64,000 nt of DNA from Protopterus annectens (GCF_019279795.1 NC_056731.1:861461986-861525985); one strand, 5' to 3'. Numbered from the stretch's first letter, positions 44,780 to 56,486 are shown. Notes: generated from the letters alone by a model not told the origin. A program made the numbers and translations.

Positions 44780-47330
44780 GACATAGCTTTGTATGTTAGG
44801 CAGAGATCACCTCTGAGTAGGCGAAATGTGACGGAGTAAAGAGTTTTTGAGACGGTCTGTGTAGAGCATCTGTTTGAGGCTGGTAATCCTCTTTGTGAGG
44901 TATTTCTGCGATTTTTCCAGTTGTTGATGTCTTGTGAGGTACATACCTAAAGGGGCATTGTACTCTATAATGGGTCTGATAAGTGATGAATAAAGGGGAA
45001 CAATTAGCTATTTTTTTCCTGGATGAGAAACCTTTTGTGATGAGGTGTGCCACGTAGAAGGATTTCCTGACTACTGTGGCGATGTGATTATCAAAGGAAA
45101 GACTACTGTCCACCTGTGTCCCAAGGTCTGTTATCACACTTTTGGTGTTAAGTAGACTAGCGCCTATGCGGTAGTTCATAAGTACAGAGTTTTTACCAAA
45201 AGGGATGACAATGCACTTTTTGGCATTGAGCTTGAGGCCATGGCTTTGACTCCAGGCATCTGTCTCAGTGAGGCCCTTTTGTAGGATATCCACATCGTTA
45301 GGAGTTTTGATTATGGCTCCTAGTTTGCAGTCATCTGTGAACTTCATTAGCCAAAGACCTTCTGTGTTATCCTGTACTTCAGAGAAGTAGATACCAAACA
45401 GGAGAGGACCCAGGACTGAACCCTGTGGTACTCCACTTGTCACTGGTCTGAAGTCGGATTTAGAGTCTGCTACTTTCACAGTGTGGGTTCTGTCAGTGAG
45501 CCAGTTGGCAACCCATCTTGTGACATAGGAATTTATACCTAGTTTAGTGAGTTTATCTATAATTCCAGAGTGGGGAATGGTGTTGAAAGCCTTGGCGAGA
45601 TACAGATAGGCTGTGTGAACCACCTTACCCTCATCTGCCATCTATGGTTTTGGTGACTGCTTTAAAGGATTCTCTCAGGTTTAGGAGACATGATCTGCCT
45701 TTTACAAACCCGAACTGGGTGGAGTCCAGAGTTTGGAGATTACTGATGTCTTTGTTTTAAGCTCCACTGTGATATGCTCCATAGCCTTGCAGACCAGTCT
45801 CATCAGGCTATTGGGCGGTAGTTCCTGGAGTCAGTGGTGGATCCCCCTTTGTGGAGTGGGATAACCGTCACTGTGCACCATTCAGTGGGCACAAAACCTG
45901 AGGTGAGGCTATGATTGAACATGGTACTTAGGTGGTGTGCCAGTTCGTTCTGTAGTTCATGTAAAACGCAGCCTGGGATGTTGTCAGGTCCCATGGATGC
46001 TGTGTTCTTGGCTTTGGAGAGTGTGTTTTTTACCTGTGCAGCCGTGGTTACAGGAACTTTGATTTCTTCCAGTATAGAGATGGGCCTTTTAGGGAGTGAG
46101 AGGGGTTAAAGTTATCACTGAACCTATCTGCCAGGATGTTGGCAATATCAGTTGGTTCTGTATATTTAGTGCCATTGTGCAGTAACTCAGAGCAGATCTG
46201 AGTGTTGCCATTGAGATTCTTGACATAGCTATAGAATGCTTTGTGGTTGCCTTTAGAAACAGTGGCAATTTTGTTTTCGTAACTAGCTTTGGAGGATTTT
46301 ATGAGGGATCTCAGCTTCTTGCTGAGGCTGACCAGGCAGTTCCTCCAATCATGGGATTTTACTCTGTTTTGCAGCAATTTCTTTCTTCTGTTATAGAGTT
46401 TGTTTATGGCAGAGGACCACCAGATTGGCTTCCTTTTTTGGAGGATAGCATCTTGGTTCTGTTAGGGATAGCACGATCCATGCACTCGTGTAAGCGCTTA
46501 TAAAGTACATTTGTGTAGAATTCAGCAGTCATACCTCTATTATCCATCTGCATGGGTGTCGTGAATTTTGCTACTTCTGTCTTAAGAAGCGTGAAGTTGG
46601 TTTTGGAGTAATTTTCTACAGTGGTTTCCCTAATGGGGTGTGGGGGCGGGATGTGGATGCCTAGGGTGATTAGCTTGTGGTCAGATCTGACCAACAAGGA
46701 TTTGACCTCTGGTGTGGAACACTGGTCGCCCATGTTGGTAATGACCAGGTCTAGGATATTGCTGCCCCTGGTGGGGGTGTGGATAAGTTGATCCAAGGCA
46801 TTAGAATTTTTGAATTCCAGAAAATGTTGAGCAAAGGAGTTGGTACATGAGTAGTTTTCCCAGTTAATGGTGGGGTAGTTGAAATTGCCTATTATTAGGG
46901 TGTTAGGTTGAACCGTAATATTTTCCAGTGTATCAAGAAACGAGGAGTGGGAATCCTGGGGGATCTGTAGCAAGCTACAATTTGGATTGCGGTCTTGCCC
47001 AGAGTTAGTTGCACTTGGATAATCTTGGATGCATTATGCTGAGCAACTAGCCTGGAGGTGTGGATATCCTTAATGAATATGGACACGGCTCCACCTTTAG
47101 TGTTTCGGTCCAGGTTAGATGGCTGAAAGGTGTGTTATGAGTTATAGTCTGGTAATGCAGGGGTGCTCTCTGGAGCCTTGAACCAGGTCTCTGTCACTGC
47201 ACAAACATTGATGTTCTCCATTTTAAGGAGTGCCTTGAGTGAGTGCATTTTGAGGTTTAGACTTCTAGCATTAAGTAGCATTACCCTCAGATTTTGCTTG
47301 CTTGTACCTGTTACGGTGGTGAATTTATCA
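44780..47330 (-). pseudogene. CR1-3 ORF2: endonuclease and reverse transcriptase
   Basis: Minus strand. 'NVCAVTETWFKAPEST' lies near 47210. 'SIFIKDIHTSRLVAQHNASK' begins frame 47086-46895. 'TLIIGNFNYPTINWENY' (usual GDFN, here GNFN) and 'LLVRSDHKLITLGIHIP' are in frame 46973-46404. The pre-RT part is in frame 46377-46048. '[18 protein letters not shown]' and '[10 protein letters not shown]' are at 45994-45803. The RT core 'TAYLYLAKAFNTIPHSGIID' (motif A, usual DLAKAFD; both Asp changed), 'SGVPQGSVLGPLLFGIYF' (motif B) and 'KFTDDCKLGAII' (motif C) lie in the 281-aa frame 45641-44796. It is the most complete CR1 ORF2 in the window but has about five breaks, and its motif A Asp is lost. Confidence 0.88.
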
Positions 47331-48649
47331 TTGCCTAAAAAAAGGCACTATAGGGGTGTCAAGAGCCTTAGCCAGTATCCGAAATCCCAAAGGCGACAGG
47401 TGCAGGCCATCTTTGGCAAAGCATTGTGGTCTGTCGATCATGTCATCCCAGGCAGACAGATACTGGATCCCCTTGGAATGATACCAGAAGCTTAGCTAAT
47501 TGTTGAAGTCAATCATTTTGTCCTTGTACTGTGGTATCATTCTGGGGGCGGCCACGGTGGTGCAGCGGTTAGTGTTGCCACCTCACAGCAAGAGGTTCTC
47601 CGGTTCGATACTTGGCTGGGGTTCCTTCTGTGCAGAATCTGCATGTCCACCCTGTGGTTGCATGGGTTTCCTCCGTGTGCTCCGGTTTCTTCCCACATCC
47701 CAAAGACATGCAGTAGGTGAAATGGACACTCTGAATTGGCCGTAGGTGTGAGTGTGTGTCCCTTCGTGGAAGGTTGGATGCCAGGCTGGCAACTCAACAC
47801 CATAAAACTCCACTGCCAATCATGAGCGGACAGATGATTCACTGTGGCGACCCCTAACCAGGAAAAAGCCGAAAGAAGAAGAAGACTGTGGTATCATTCT
47901 GGGTGATGGCTATATGTTACTCAGGGCTAGGGTCATACCTGCCTGGGCTACAAGATCGAAGAGCTCCTCCATGTCTCTTTTCATGTAGTCCAGGGAGGTA
48001 CATCTCAGGTCATTTATACCAACATGGACAATGACAGATTCATATTTGTACTTGTTTTGGGGTGACCTGAGTGCGTGCATTATGTGGCGGATCCTGGCAC
48101 CCGACAGACAGCTGACAGTAACTTTCTCCTTGTTTAGCCTGATGACTGGAACATCAGTGTGCCTGACTATACAGTCACCTGTGACTAGAGTGTTGGGTAT
48201 GTTGTTATGCCTTATGGGCTGTGGTTGGGTGGCAGACTGAGTTTGTGGGCTATGTGTCATTTGGGTTATGTTGGGGGGTAGAGGTTGCTTGCGTTTCTGC
48301 TTTGGAGGTCTCTGTTGCTTGGGCAGATTTTTATTGAGAGCCTCCGTGAATGTAGTTGTGTGTTTTGTGTTTCTGTGTGTGTGTGTTTTGGTGGTGTAGT
48401 TTTTGAGGGACTATGTGATGAGTGTGGTGTGGTGCAAGTGTTTACCCTCTCCTCTTGACTGTCTAGTCCATTCTTGAGTGAAGAGAGCTTTGCTTCCAGT
48501 TTGGCTATATAAGTGCATCTCTCACAGGTTTTAGTGTTGGGTGGTACGAGGAGAGGGTTGCCTGTGTACATGAGGCAATTGCTGCATTGCCCCAAGATGC
48601 CCATATTCATCAGGTAGACAGAAAACACCAGGAGCTGACCCATAGACAT
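47331..48649 (-). pseudogene. CR1-3 ORF1 (esterase type), split by a SINE
   Basis: Minus strand. The N-terminal Cys knuckle reads 'CSNCLMYTGNPLLVPPNT', then CERC (frame 48649-48266), followed by a Thr/Pro/His-rich linker. The esterase domain has 'LVTGDCIVRHTDVPV', where the nucleophile Ser is replaced by Cys, and 'VHVGINDLR' (frame 48260-47910). The SINE at 47547-47884 then cuts the gene. The last part has 'DGLHLSPLGFRILAKAL' near 47380. It is homologous to the intact CR1-1 ORF1 at 17699. Confidence 0.88.
47547..47884 (+). mobile_element. Full-length tRNA-derived SINE with 19-bp target duplication
   Basis: 'ACTGTGGTATCATTCTGGG' is perfectly duplicated at 47528-47546 and 47885-47903. The head has GGTGCAGCGGTTAGTG (A-box-like) and GGTTCGATAC (B box). 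The body has the fish-type block GTGCTCCGGTTTCTTCCCAC, then AAAGACATGCAG. The 3' tail is CACTGTGGCGACCCCTAACC with an AAAGAAGAAGAAG end. The tail matches the 3' end of LINE-B (8156-8205 reverse). The perfect target duplication implies a recent insertion, later than CR1-3. Confidence 0.95.
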
Positions 48650-48870
48650 GCCTGGATAGGTGCTTATTTATTAAGTACTAAAAACTGTTTTCCTCTAGAC
48701 AAGTGTGGAAAGTTGAGTGGTGTAGTAATTTGTAGCTTATTTAGTGCTTACAGTGAGTTCTGAACAAATGCTGAGCTGAAAGAAACAGATTTGAATGCTT
48801 AAACTAAAAAAACTGGCTAATTCTAAGGGAATATTTGAAGAGCAGACTTTATGTCGCCGGGAATATTTTA

Positions 48871-49540
48871 ACCCTAGCTAAGCAGCAGTGCATAGTAGCA
48901 AATGAGCAAAATGAATTAAACAAATGAACCAATAAAAAGGTAAAAACTGAGCTCCGTTCCAGCAGTCTTTGATCAGACAAGTTCTAACTGCACCCTCCTG
49001 CCACTAGGGTGCAGGGGAACCTTCTCCAGAAAAAGATGGCCTGGATTAGTGCTCAAGTTATACAAACAAAGCTAGATTCAGCAGGTCTGAATCTAGTCTT
49101 GTACTTCAGCAAACAAGGTGTACCAATTTCAGAAAGAAACAATTCAAATAAGCAGGCAGAATAAGCCTTTAACCAGAAACTCCCAGCTCAGAAGGGCAGA
49201 ATCTACCCTCTGCTCCCACAACAGTGCAGTCCACACCTTTTTAATGTAAAATAACTGGCCCTAAGCCCAATTGCTTAAACCAGAACTAATACACTTTTAG
49301 AGTAACACATTAAGCCTTCAATCAGCAATTAAGTACTTTTAAGAACAGGCAACGAAAGCAAAATAAAGTAGGAAAAAACAGAGTATAGGGATTTATTGAA
49401 CATCTAATCATCAAATCATCAAACACCTAATATTTCAATGTAAAAATATGGAAAATCAAAAAAGAGCAAGAAATCAGAGAGATGCAAAGGTATCATTCCA
49501 AACAGGAAGGAAAAAGCAAAGCGGATTGTTGGTCTATGGA
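48871..49540. other. No gene recognised
   Basis: It may include the remaining 5' UTR of CR1-3 up to about 49100. Otherwise anonymous. Confidence 0.4.
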
Positions 49541-49606
49541 ACAGACTGCAAAACTGGCACAAAGTCATACAGGACAGACTGCAAAACTGGCACAAAGTCA
49601 TACAGG
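49541..49606. repeat. Perfect two-copy tandem repeat, 33-bp unit
   Basis: The unit starting ACAGACTGCAAAACTGGC occurs at 49541-49573 and 49574-49606 without a mismatch. It is a simple local duplication, and the frame through it has no motif. Confidence 0.93.
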
Positions 49607-49743
49607 AATTGTGTGTGGAAGCTCACAAGTCCTGCTCTGCATGTGTGAGAGTTGTAGCATCTCTCTCTGTCTCTCCTTCTCTCTAGTTGCTCATGAGATG
49701 GATTTAGTTGACCGGAATTTTAGTATTCATCCATGGGGAAGGG

Positions 49744-50060
49744 CCGGCACAATAGTGCAGCAGACAGCATGGTGCCTCACAGCCAAGAGGTTCTCTGGCT
49801 CTGTTCGCAGCTGGGTTGCCTTCTGGGTGGTAGTCTGCATGTCCATCCTGTGTTCACATTGGTTTCCTCTGACATTCCAAAGACATGCAATAGGTGGATT
49901 GGAAACTATAAATTGGCCATAGGTTTGAGTGTGTGTGCTAAGTGTGTGGTATGAAATAACAGCTCTGGCTTTGCAAACCTCGGCTCTAGCTGATTGTCAC
50001 TGTTGAAGTGACACCCTGACCCCATGTGTAAAAATGGTAAAAGGAGTTTTGGATGGATGG
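49744..50060 (+). mobile_element. Old tRNA-derived SINE with a LINE-A-type tail
   Basis: The head and body resemble the 47547 SINE (GCCTCACAGCCAAGAGGTTC, GGTTTCCTCTGACATTCCAA, AGACATGCAATAGG). The 3' tail is different: 'TGACCCCATGTGTAAAAATG', then GGATGGATGGAT, close to the LINE-A 3' end at 3885-3950. Imperfect target duplication: ATCCATGGGGAAGGG at 49729-49743 and ATCCATGGGAGGAAGGG at 50061-50077. More diverged than the other SINE copies. Confidence 0.75.
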
Positions 50061-50199
50061 ATCCATGGGAGGAAGGGTATCCTTATTTAGAATTAATGAT
50101 TCATGCTGTGTTCTAAGATAAAGTACATTTTACATAAACAAAGCCGACTCCGAGGCCTTGTTTTTAAGACCTGATGGTATAAATATGAGGTAAAATCAT

Positions 50200-50900
50200 G
50201 GACAGTTGAGAAGTATGCCCTGCCTTCTCTCCAATCTTTCATTATGTGTCATGTGTTCTTTTGAAAGCCTCAATGGATTGTGTCTCCACCCCTCAGTTTA
50301 ATAATAGTTATATGGGTCTAAAATCCCTTTTGTGAAGAAGAACTTTTAGAGATGCAGGGATTAGTTAGGCTGTGCAGTCTGCTGCCTGTGACTTTTCTCT
50401 CCTGTTTAGGATGACTGCTTCACATCTCCCTGACTTGCTCTTGTGCACCCCTATCATGCTCTCTCTCTCTCTCTCTCATAGCATCTAATAAGAAGAACTC
50501 CAGTTCTTCTACTCTCTGGTTGCATTCTGTCCACCATGTCTCATGCAGGCATCTTATGGTTTCCCTCTAGACTTCTTCCAGCAGACCTATTTACTTTTCT
50601 GGTATGTTCTGCAGAGCTACACATAGTACTAAAGTGGGGCTTGCTTTGTTTTTGAAGCGTCTCCTGTTGGCAGTGTACCCCCAGCATTCTGTTTGCTGCT
50701 GTTGCCCTCATATTTTGTCCTTGTTGGGTAGGCAAATGTATTCTGCTTCCACAGATCCTTTATTTGCTCTTTTATATAAGTTCCACTCAACCCATCTGCT
50801 ACTTGCAGTATTTTGCATTTGTCTGCACTGAACCTCACTTGCCACCTTTGTAGCCACTTGGTCATCTTTTCAAAAGCTGCTGACAGAGGTTTTTACTTAA
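50200..50900 (-). pseudogene. Relic of another CR1-like LINE, RT C-terminal part
   Basis: Minus strand: 'AFEKMTKWLQRWQVRFSADK', then 'CKILQV' (frame 50865-50629), the thumb region that follows the catalytic core in CR1-like RTs. 'NRMLGVH' comes next, and near 50290 'GVETQSIEAFKRTHD' resembles the usual C-terminal end. A GAGA run sits at 50460-50480. It clearly differs from the CR1-1/2/3 family. Highly decayed. Confidence 0.5.
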
Positions 50901-52850
50901 ACTATGATGTCTTTAACCTGCATTCAGTTTGTGGCTTTGGCAATAGTGGATTTGATCAAGGGCAGTAGGATCATGGAAATGTGCCATTTTTCCATTTGAA
51001 AGCCTGAAGTTAGGGCTTTGCTATTGCTGCTGCTACAAGGTTGGTTGCTCACTGATGTTAGATGGGGAGAAATACTGAAATCATCCAATGCTGTCATTGG
51101 CAGACATCTTAAAAGTCAGAATGCAGAAGTATGCATTCACTCATCCCACATGACATTATTACTCATCCAAGCACCATCATGGGGATCTGGCTAGGCTGAA
51201 AAGCCTATGACTTCGGAAGATTTCCCTAGCGTTTTGCCACCTCCACATATTATTATGCAATCTAACAGAACTTAACATTCTGTTACTTAGGTATGTGTTG
51301 CATAGTGGGGGTCAGTGAGAGAAATAGGGGCATGTGTTGTATTTCTGAGTGTTAGAAGTGTCATTGTTTTAAAGAGCTTTCCATTACTGAATAAAAAAAA
51401 ATACTTGAGGCTGTGCATAATTTAATCTATCATTAAAAAGAAAGATGGACATGCAAGAACCTATAAAAATAAGCAGCATTGGTAACTTTTAATGTAAATG
51501 GCTGATTACTGTACAGATTTCATAACAGCAGCCAGTTAAAAATTCTAATTAGAATGTGCATCTGCTAACAGAAAATTTGCATGTAACTCCAGAGTGACAC
51601 ATCCATTTGACATGAATATAGTGTTTCAATAAAGTTTCTAAAGTATACTTGGAGAAAAATTGCCAGAATACATATGAAAGTTTATTCAAACGATTGTCAG
51701 CATAGGCAGAAAAATAAAGATCACCAAATCTATTCTTATAATTACGTATACATTTGAGAAACCTATGAGCCAATCTATGATCATGATATGCCTTTTGTCA
51801 TTCTTGGATATGAGCAAGTGAAGGGCATTTGGGGAAATTTAGTAGTTTCTGTTGTTTTTGGGTAAACTTTAGTCACAGTATGGAGAACTGAAAAATGAGA
51901 GTAAGTGTGGGTCTGGCCCTGTGAAGATAAACAAGTTTTTGATTTGTCTGGACTGGTGCAGTTCATCTGTTCTTACCAAGTCTGAGCTGATCATCCATAG
52001 TTTGGCAGAGCTGACTGCTTCAGTCATGTCATGGAACAATTAAAAGATTATGTGGCTAGGTTTGTGCTTTACCAATAGTAATATTATCAGTTTGAATGTA
52101 TGGATCCTTGCATGGCTTTTTTTGTTTAGTTTTATAGCCACCCCCCCAAAAAAAGAAAGTTAGCCAGAACTGTAGGAAGCTGACATGTTAAAGGTGATGA
52201 TAGAAACAGTATCACATGTGAAGACTGGGGTACAGTCATGAACATACTGGATCACTGTGGTGGTGTCCCCACAAAACTTCACCATCTTATTAAGAAATCA
52301 ATGGCTACACTGAAGAGTAAGTAGCCAAAGACTGAACCCTTTGGACTACTTAAATTCACCAGTGGCAGCAGTGAATCTTCTACAGGCCATGAGGAATAAG
52401 CTATATGAAGCTGGAATGTCTTGCATGAACTACATTTCTATTCACAAGATATTCAGAATTTATGAAATACATAAAAGTCACCAGTGGGTATTGTCTTACC
52501 AGTGAAGTAGTTTCTGTTAGTTGCTCTGTCCTAATCCTCTTCTCGTTCCCCTGTTTCTTCTCCTTGTCTTCGAACTTCCTCATTATCTCTGAATGCCAAT
52601 GTTCCTTGTGGATGCTTTAGTTTTCACTTTAGGTAACATCAGCGAGACAGTACACTTTTTGGACCTAACTATATCGATATCAGTAACAACTGTTTTCATA
52701 GTAACATTTTTAGAAGAAAGACTTGCCAACAATTATTTACACATCTGTAGTCAACATCCGTATTTTATGAGATGTGATTTTATATAGGGTCACTTCATTT
52801 GAGTCATTTAGTTAGCAAAGACCATACTTTTGATGAATAATCATTAGTGT
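50901..52850. other. Anonymous DNA, no gene recognised
   Basis: No frame with a domain. No repeat copy found within the window. Confidence 0.5.
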
Positions 52851-53870
52851 TGAAGTCTGTGTTTATAAACGGAAGTTGCTCAGAAGATACAGAGAAAAAA
52901 ATTTAATTGAAGTAAACAAAAACAGATGGGTTAAACTTCAGCCAATTTTGGCAAGTGTTTTTAAACCCAAAACAAAAGTATTAAGTATTTGAGGGCTTTT
53001 CCATTGCCCATTAGTCTAGACATGAATGGCATTAAAATATTGTGACTGACAATTGGAAAACTGTAACTGGTAACCATGATTTAATTCTTGCAATAGGTCT
53101 AATCTTGATTATATTTACAAGAAAAATATAACTATAAAAAAGTAATGAAAAAAATTAATAATAATATGACCAAATGTATGATACTTTTCCTTACTATGAG
53201 TGCAAACTTTGTAGATTCATTAACATGTAGCACAGTGTTATAGTAAAACACATTGGAAAAGAGTTTTTTTGGCAAAAGTAGATGTACATGTAATACAAAA
53301 AATATTGTCTACCTTACATTTTGTTACATCTGTGAGAGTTTCTATGTGGGTAAAACCACTAGCAAACTCTTGCAGATTAGCAGTCAGTCATGAGCAATGC
53401 TTTAGCTAAGCACTGTTGTACTGGTTCTAATTTTAGGAGTTTTATTTTTTTTGTAATAAATTATGTTTTATCAAATTTAGTTTTGGGTGACATTAACAAT
53501 ATATTAGTGGTGAAAGAGATGAAGTGGAGTTGGCTTTAGTGGCTGATAAGTCACCCAGACTAAATGAATGTATCAGTATTAAATGTTTGCTTAGGTCTGT
53601 AAGGATCAAACTAAATATTATTGCATTTTAAAAGCATTATTTTGGAATATTTCATACAAGACATTTTAGAGCTATTAACTACAGTTATTTTATTATTAGT
53701 ATTTATTAATCATTATTCCATTGGTTAAAACCTGCAGGATGCATTAGCTATTTGATTACATGATTTGTTCAATTTATTTAAAAGGCTTTCTGATTGTATG
53801 TTTTTTTAATGAAGTTCCTGTTAAAATAAAGAGTGAAAGTGCTAAACTACAACTAATGTTGTCATTGTAT
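52851..53870 (+). pseudogene. Decayed Penelope-like element, 3' part
   Basis: Near 53320 it reads 'IVYLTFCYICESFYVGKTTS', both halves of a GIY-YIG domain, then 'LAKHCCTGSNF' and 'VLGDINNILVVKEMKW'. This follows the same order as PLE-2 ('NNLEIKEYGW'). It ends near 53865 with AATGAAGTTCCTGTT and GAGTGAAAGTGCTAAAC, comparable to the PLE-1 terminus (GGACGAAAGCACTAAAC on the reverse strand of 7735-7765). The upstream part (52851-53300) is probably the RT-to-endonuclease linker but is hard to align by eye. Confidence 0.7.
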
Positions 53871-55633
53871 TCCATCTTTTATAAAGTGCTTATTGTGTTT
53901 TTACAGTTCTAATTTTTGCACCTCTGTGTTGTTTTCATTTTTTTTGTCTGTAATCTCCATAATAATAGTTTTGGGTGGAATATAAATACATATCAATGTA
54001 ATCCTCTTCCTCTGCTGCCAGTAAACATTTACTGCCACACATAATCTATTATTGTTTTTTTTTTCAGTTCTGTTATTATTGGCACTCTCTAGCAATTAGT
54101 ATTATCACTCCCCTTTTGCTTTGTCCCTGATATTCTGCTGAATGTCCATCCTGAAATCCTTTCTTTGTCTAATTCACATGGTAATTTCTATCCAAAAGTG
54201 TCTCGTGCAATATTGCTATTTATATCCTATATTTATTGATAATAATTCAGTACTCTATGCTTTTTGTCTATACTTGTAAGTCTTTTTACATTCCAGGATA
54301 ATAAGAACAGCGTATCCAATAAGATTGAAAGCGATTATTCCCAGCTTCCAACTTTTAGCTTACATTCCTCATTAGTAATTGGCAGGCTGAACTTTTGCAT
54401 AGTTGCTACTAGTCAACAGCATTTGAACATGTCACATTTTTCAGAATTTTTTTACTTCAGTCAAACACTAAAAAGACAAACAATAAATAAGTGATTTCCA
54501 GAATTCCCTCATCTCCCTTTAACTTAAAACACACACACAAAACTATGTACACTTTCAAAAATGAAGTTTACTCCTCCATATAGGAAAATTTACCCCAAAT
54601 CAACATCAAAAATTATTTCTATGTCATTCCTGTGTTAGAGTTAAAAGGGGGACAATGGAAACTGTAAAGAAAAGAAAGAAAAGTTTGGAATACATATGTG
54701 AATGACAAGAACTTTGTTAGGTTGCATTGAAGACATTGACTGTTAAAGAACAAATGGCATGTAACACACCAGCAAGAAAGAAAGTGTCATGCTTGTGATG
54801 AAGAAGAAACTGATTTATTATTATTATTATTTTATTTTCTGGCAAAAAAGGTATGCAATTCTACAAAAGGAATGTGAAATAGAGGTAGTCTAGAAGAAAT
54901 GAGTTGGATGTGGTCTTGTATGGTGAATGTGAGAGGTAAATGCTGAAAATGTTGAGGAAATGGATAAAGTCCTTTTTCATAAGTATGGTGTATGTGGAAA
55001 GCAAGATGTAAAGAGGCATTAGTTAACAAGAATTGGGATTTGAATATCATTGTAGCAAAAGCTAGATGTTATTTGTGGACAAAAAGGATGGGGATAAAAA
55101 AATAAAAGCTGTTTTGTAAGAAAATGTAAAATATGTAAATGTTGTTTTTTTAATGGAGCCCTACTGTTTTCAGTAAATATTGTGGGATCTTTAAAAGTCA
55201 ATTAAGCTTCTACCAACTAAGGCAGATGGAGCCTTGGTTTAATATCTCATCTGATTCTCCAACATCAAAGTTGAGTGTGATACCCATTAAGTCACTGACA
55301 CTGCTAATTTTAAGTACTTTGCTGCAGAAATACACTACTTATAAAATTTTAACTATGTCTAGTGTTTCCTAATTTAATGAGGCTGATGCAGAAGAAAACT
55401 AAAACTGTACTCTCATCAACCTTGCCTTTCAGGTTCTTCTTGTCTTGGCTGGAAACCAAGCAGAGGATGTTAATTTTCACCTCTTGCAAAATACTTTCTT
55501 TCACTTCATTACCTGGTTTCAGAATTTGCTTACATTCTCTACCCTTCCTCTTCTGCCAGATGATCTAGAAGTGTTCTCCTGCCATATTCTTGGTTCACTT
55601 CCTTGCCTCAATCACAGGATCATTTTGCCAAAT
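53871..55633. other. Anonymous AT-rich DNA, no gene recognised
   Basis: No motif-bearing frame. A short TTA run lies at 54818-54832. Confidence 0.5.
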
Positions 55634-55866
55634 CACCGCGGTGGTGGTGCTGCAGTAGTGTTGTCGCCTCACAATAAGACGCTGTCCAGTTCGATTCTCA
55701 GTTAGAGCGTCTTCTGCGTGGAGACATGCGTGAATGGGCGTACCTTCGTTGAAGGTTGTGCGTCAGGCCTGGCAAGCTGTTACGTAAAAATCAACTGCCA
55801 ATCATTAGCGGACCGGAGTTCTGCTGTGGCGACCCCTAACTGGGAAAAGCTGAAAGACACAAACAA
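55634..55866 (+). mobile_element. tRNA-derived SINE, short subfamily, internally deleted
   Basis: The head (GGTGGTGCTGCAGTAGTG, then GTTCGATTCTC) and 3' tail (GCTGTGGCGACCCCTAACTG) match the copy at 40473. Both share GACATGCGTGAATGGGCGT, the junction left by the missing body segment, so they form one subfamily. A further 40 bp or so is absent between the head and that junction. No clear target duplication. Confidence 0.85.
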
Positions 55867-56417
55867 ACTGCCCACATACTTGTCACCTTCCACTCCTGTT
55901 TCCCCCTTAGTTGTGGCAGAAAAGTCTTAGGCTTAATGAAAAGTGCATTATTTCTTGTATGGTGGTAGTGGTGATGGAGGGAATTATTACCTGCAGGTTA
56001 ATTTTCAGGAAGGGCTCATTGTGATGGACTGCAAAGGGCCATAAATAATAGTGAGTTGATGAGACTCTTATTAAAGTGTTTTGTCACTGTCTACAACTGC
56101 GTCACAGTATCTAGTAAGTTAAATGCCATGATGCATTTTACAAAAGTGTATCCTTGTTTGTTTGGGCCATTTTTTTTTAATGAACAGCTTTGTTAACTTT
56201 TTATTAAAACCATGGCCCAAATAAATGTACCATTTCCCTGCATGATGTCATGTATAGTGGCAGTCCATAGATTTTAATGGACACCTCTCCGTACATGGGT
56301 AAACGCCCATTAAAATCTATGGAGGCTTCTCACTTTTTCCTTCATTTGATGTCACTGAGGCTAAAGATCAGTGTTAAACCTCAGTGTAATTGGCACAGGG
56401 ACATCAAATTTTATGAT

Positions 56418-56418
<1 letters not shown>
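55867..56418. other. No gene; holds two palindromes (56160-56323)
   Basis: Anonymous sequence between the SINE and the TG tract. See the separate inverted-repeat entry. Confidence 0.5.
56160..56323. repeat. Two adjacent inverted repeats
   Basis: TCCATAGATTTTAATGG (56264-56280) pairs perfectly with its complement at 56307-56323 (17-bp stem, 26-nt loop). Just upstream, TTTGGGCCAT (about 56161-56170) pairs with ATGGCCCAAA (about 56212-56221). They could be hairpins of a small non-autonomous DNA element or a chance pair. No target duplication was identified. Confidence 0.75.

Positions 56419-56486
<68 letters not shown>

Larger units (their letters stand above)
41660..48870 (-). mobile_element. 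Near full-length CR1 LINE (CR1-3), reverse orientation, with three nested insertions
   Basis: On the minus strand: 5' UTR (similar to CR1-1 around 17490-17540), ORF1 (48649-47331), ORF2 (47330-44780, then 42540-42384, then 41860-41750) and the 3' end at 41660. Insertions are a SINE (47547-47884), a Penelope element (42541 to about 44770) and a solo PLE terminus (41873-42371). Without these, the CR1 is about 4.1 kb. The 5' limit is set where similarity to CR1-1 fades and may lie further right, up to about 49100. Confidence 0.88.

Noticed and set aside
47547-47884. tRNA gene suggested by A-box and B-box sequences
   Set aside because: No cloverleaf can be completed. The head continues into a SINE body with a LINE-like tail and target duplications.
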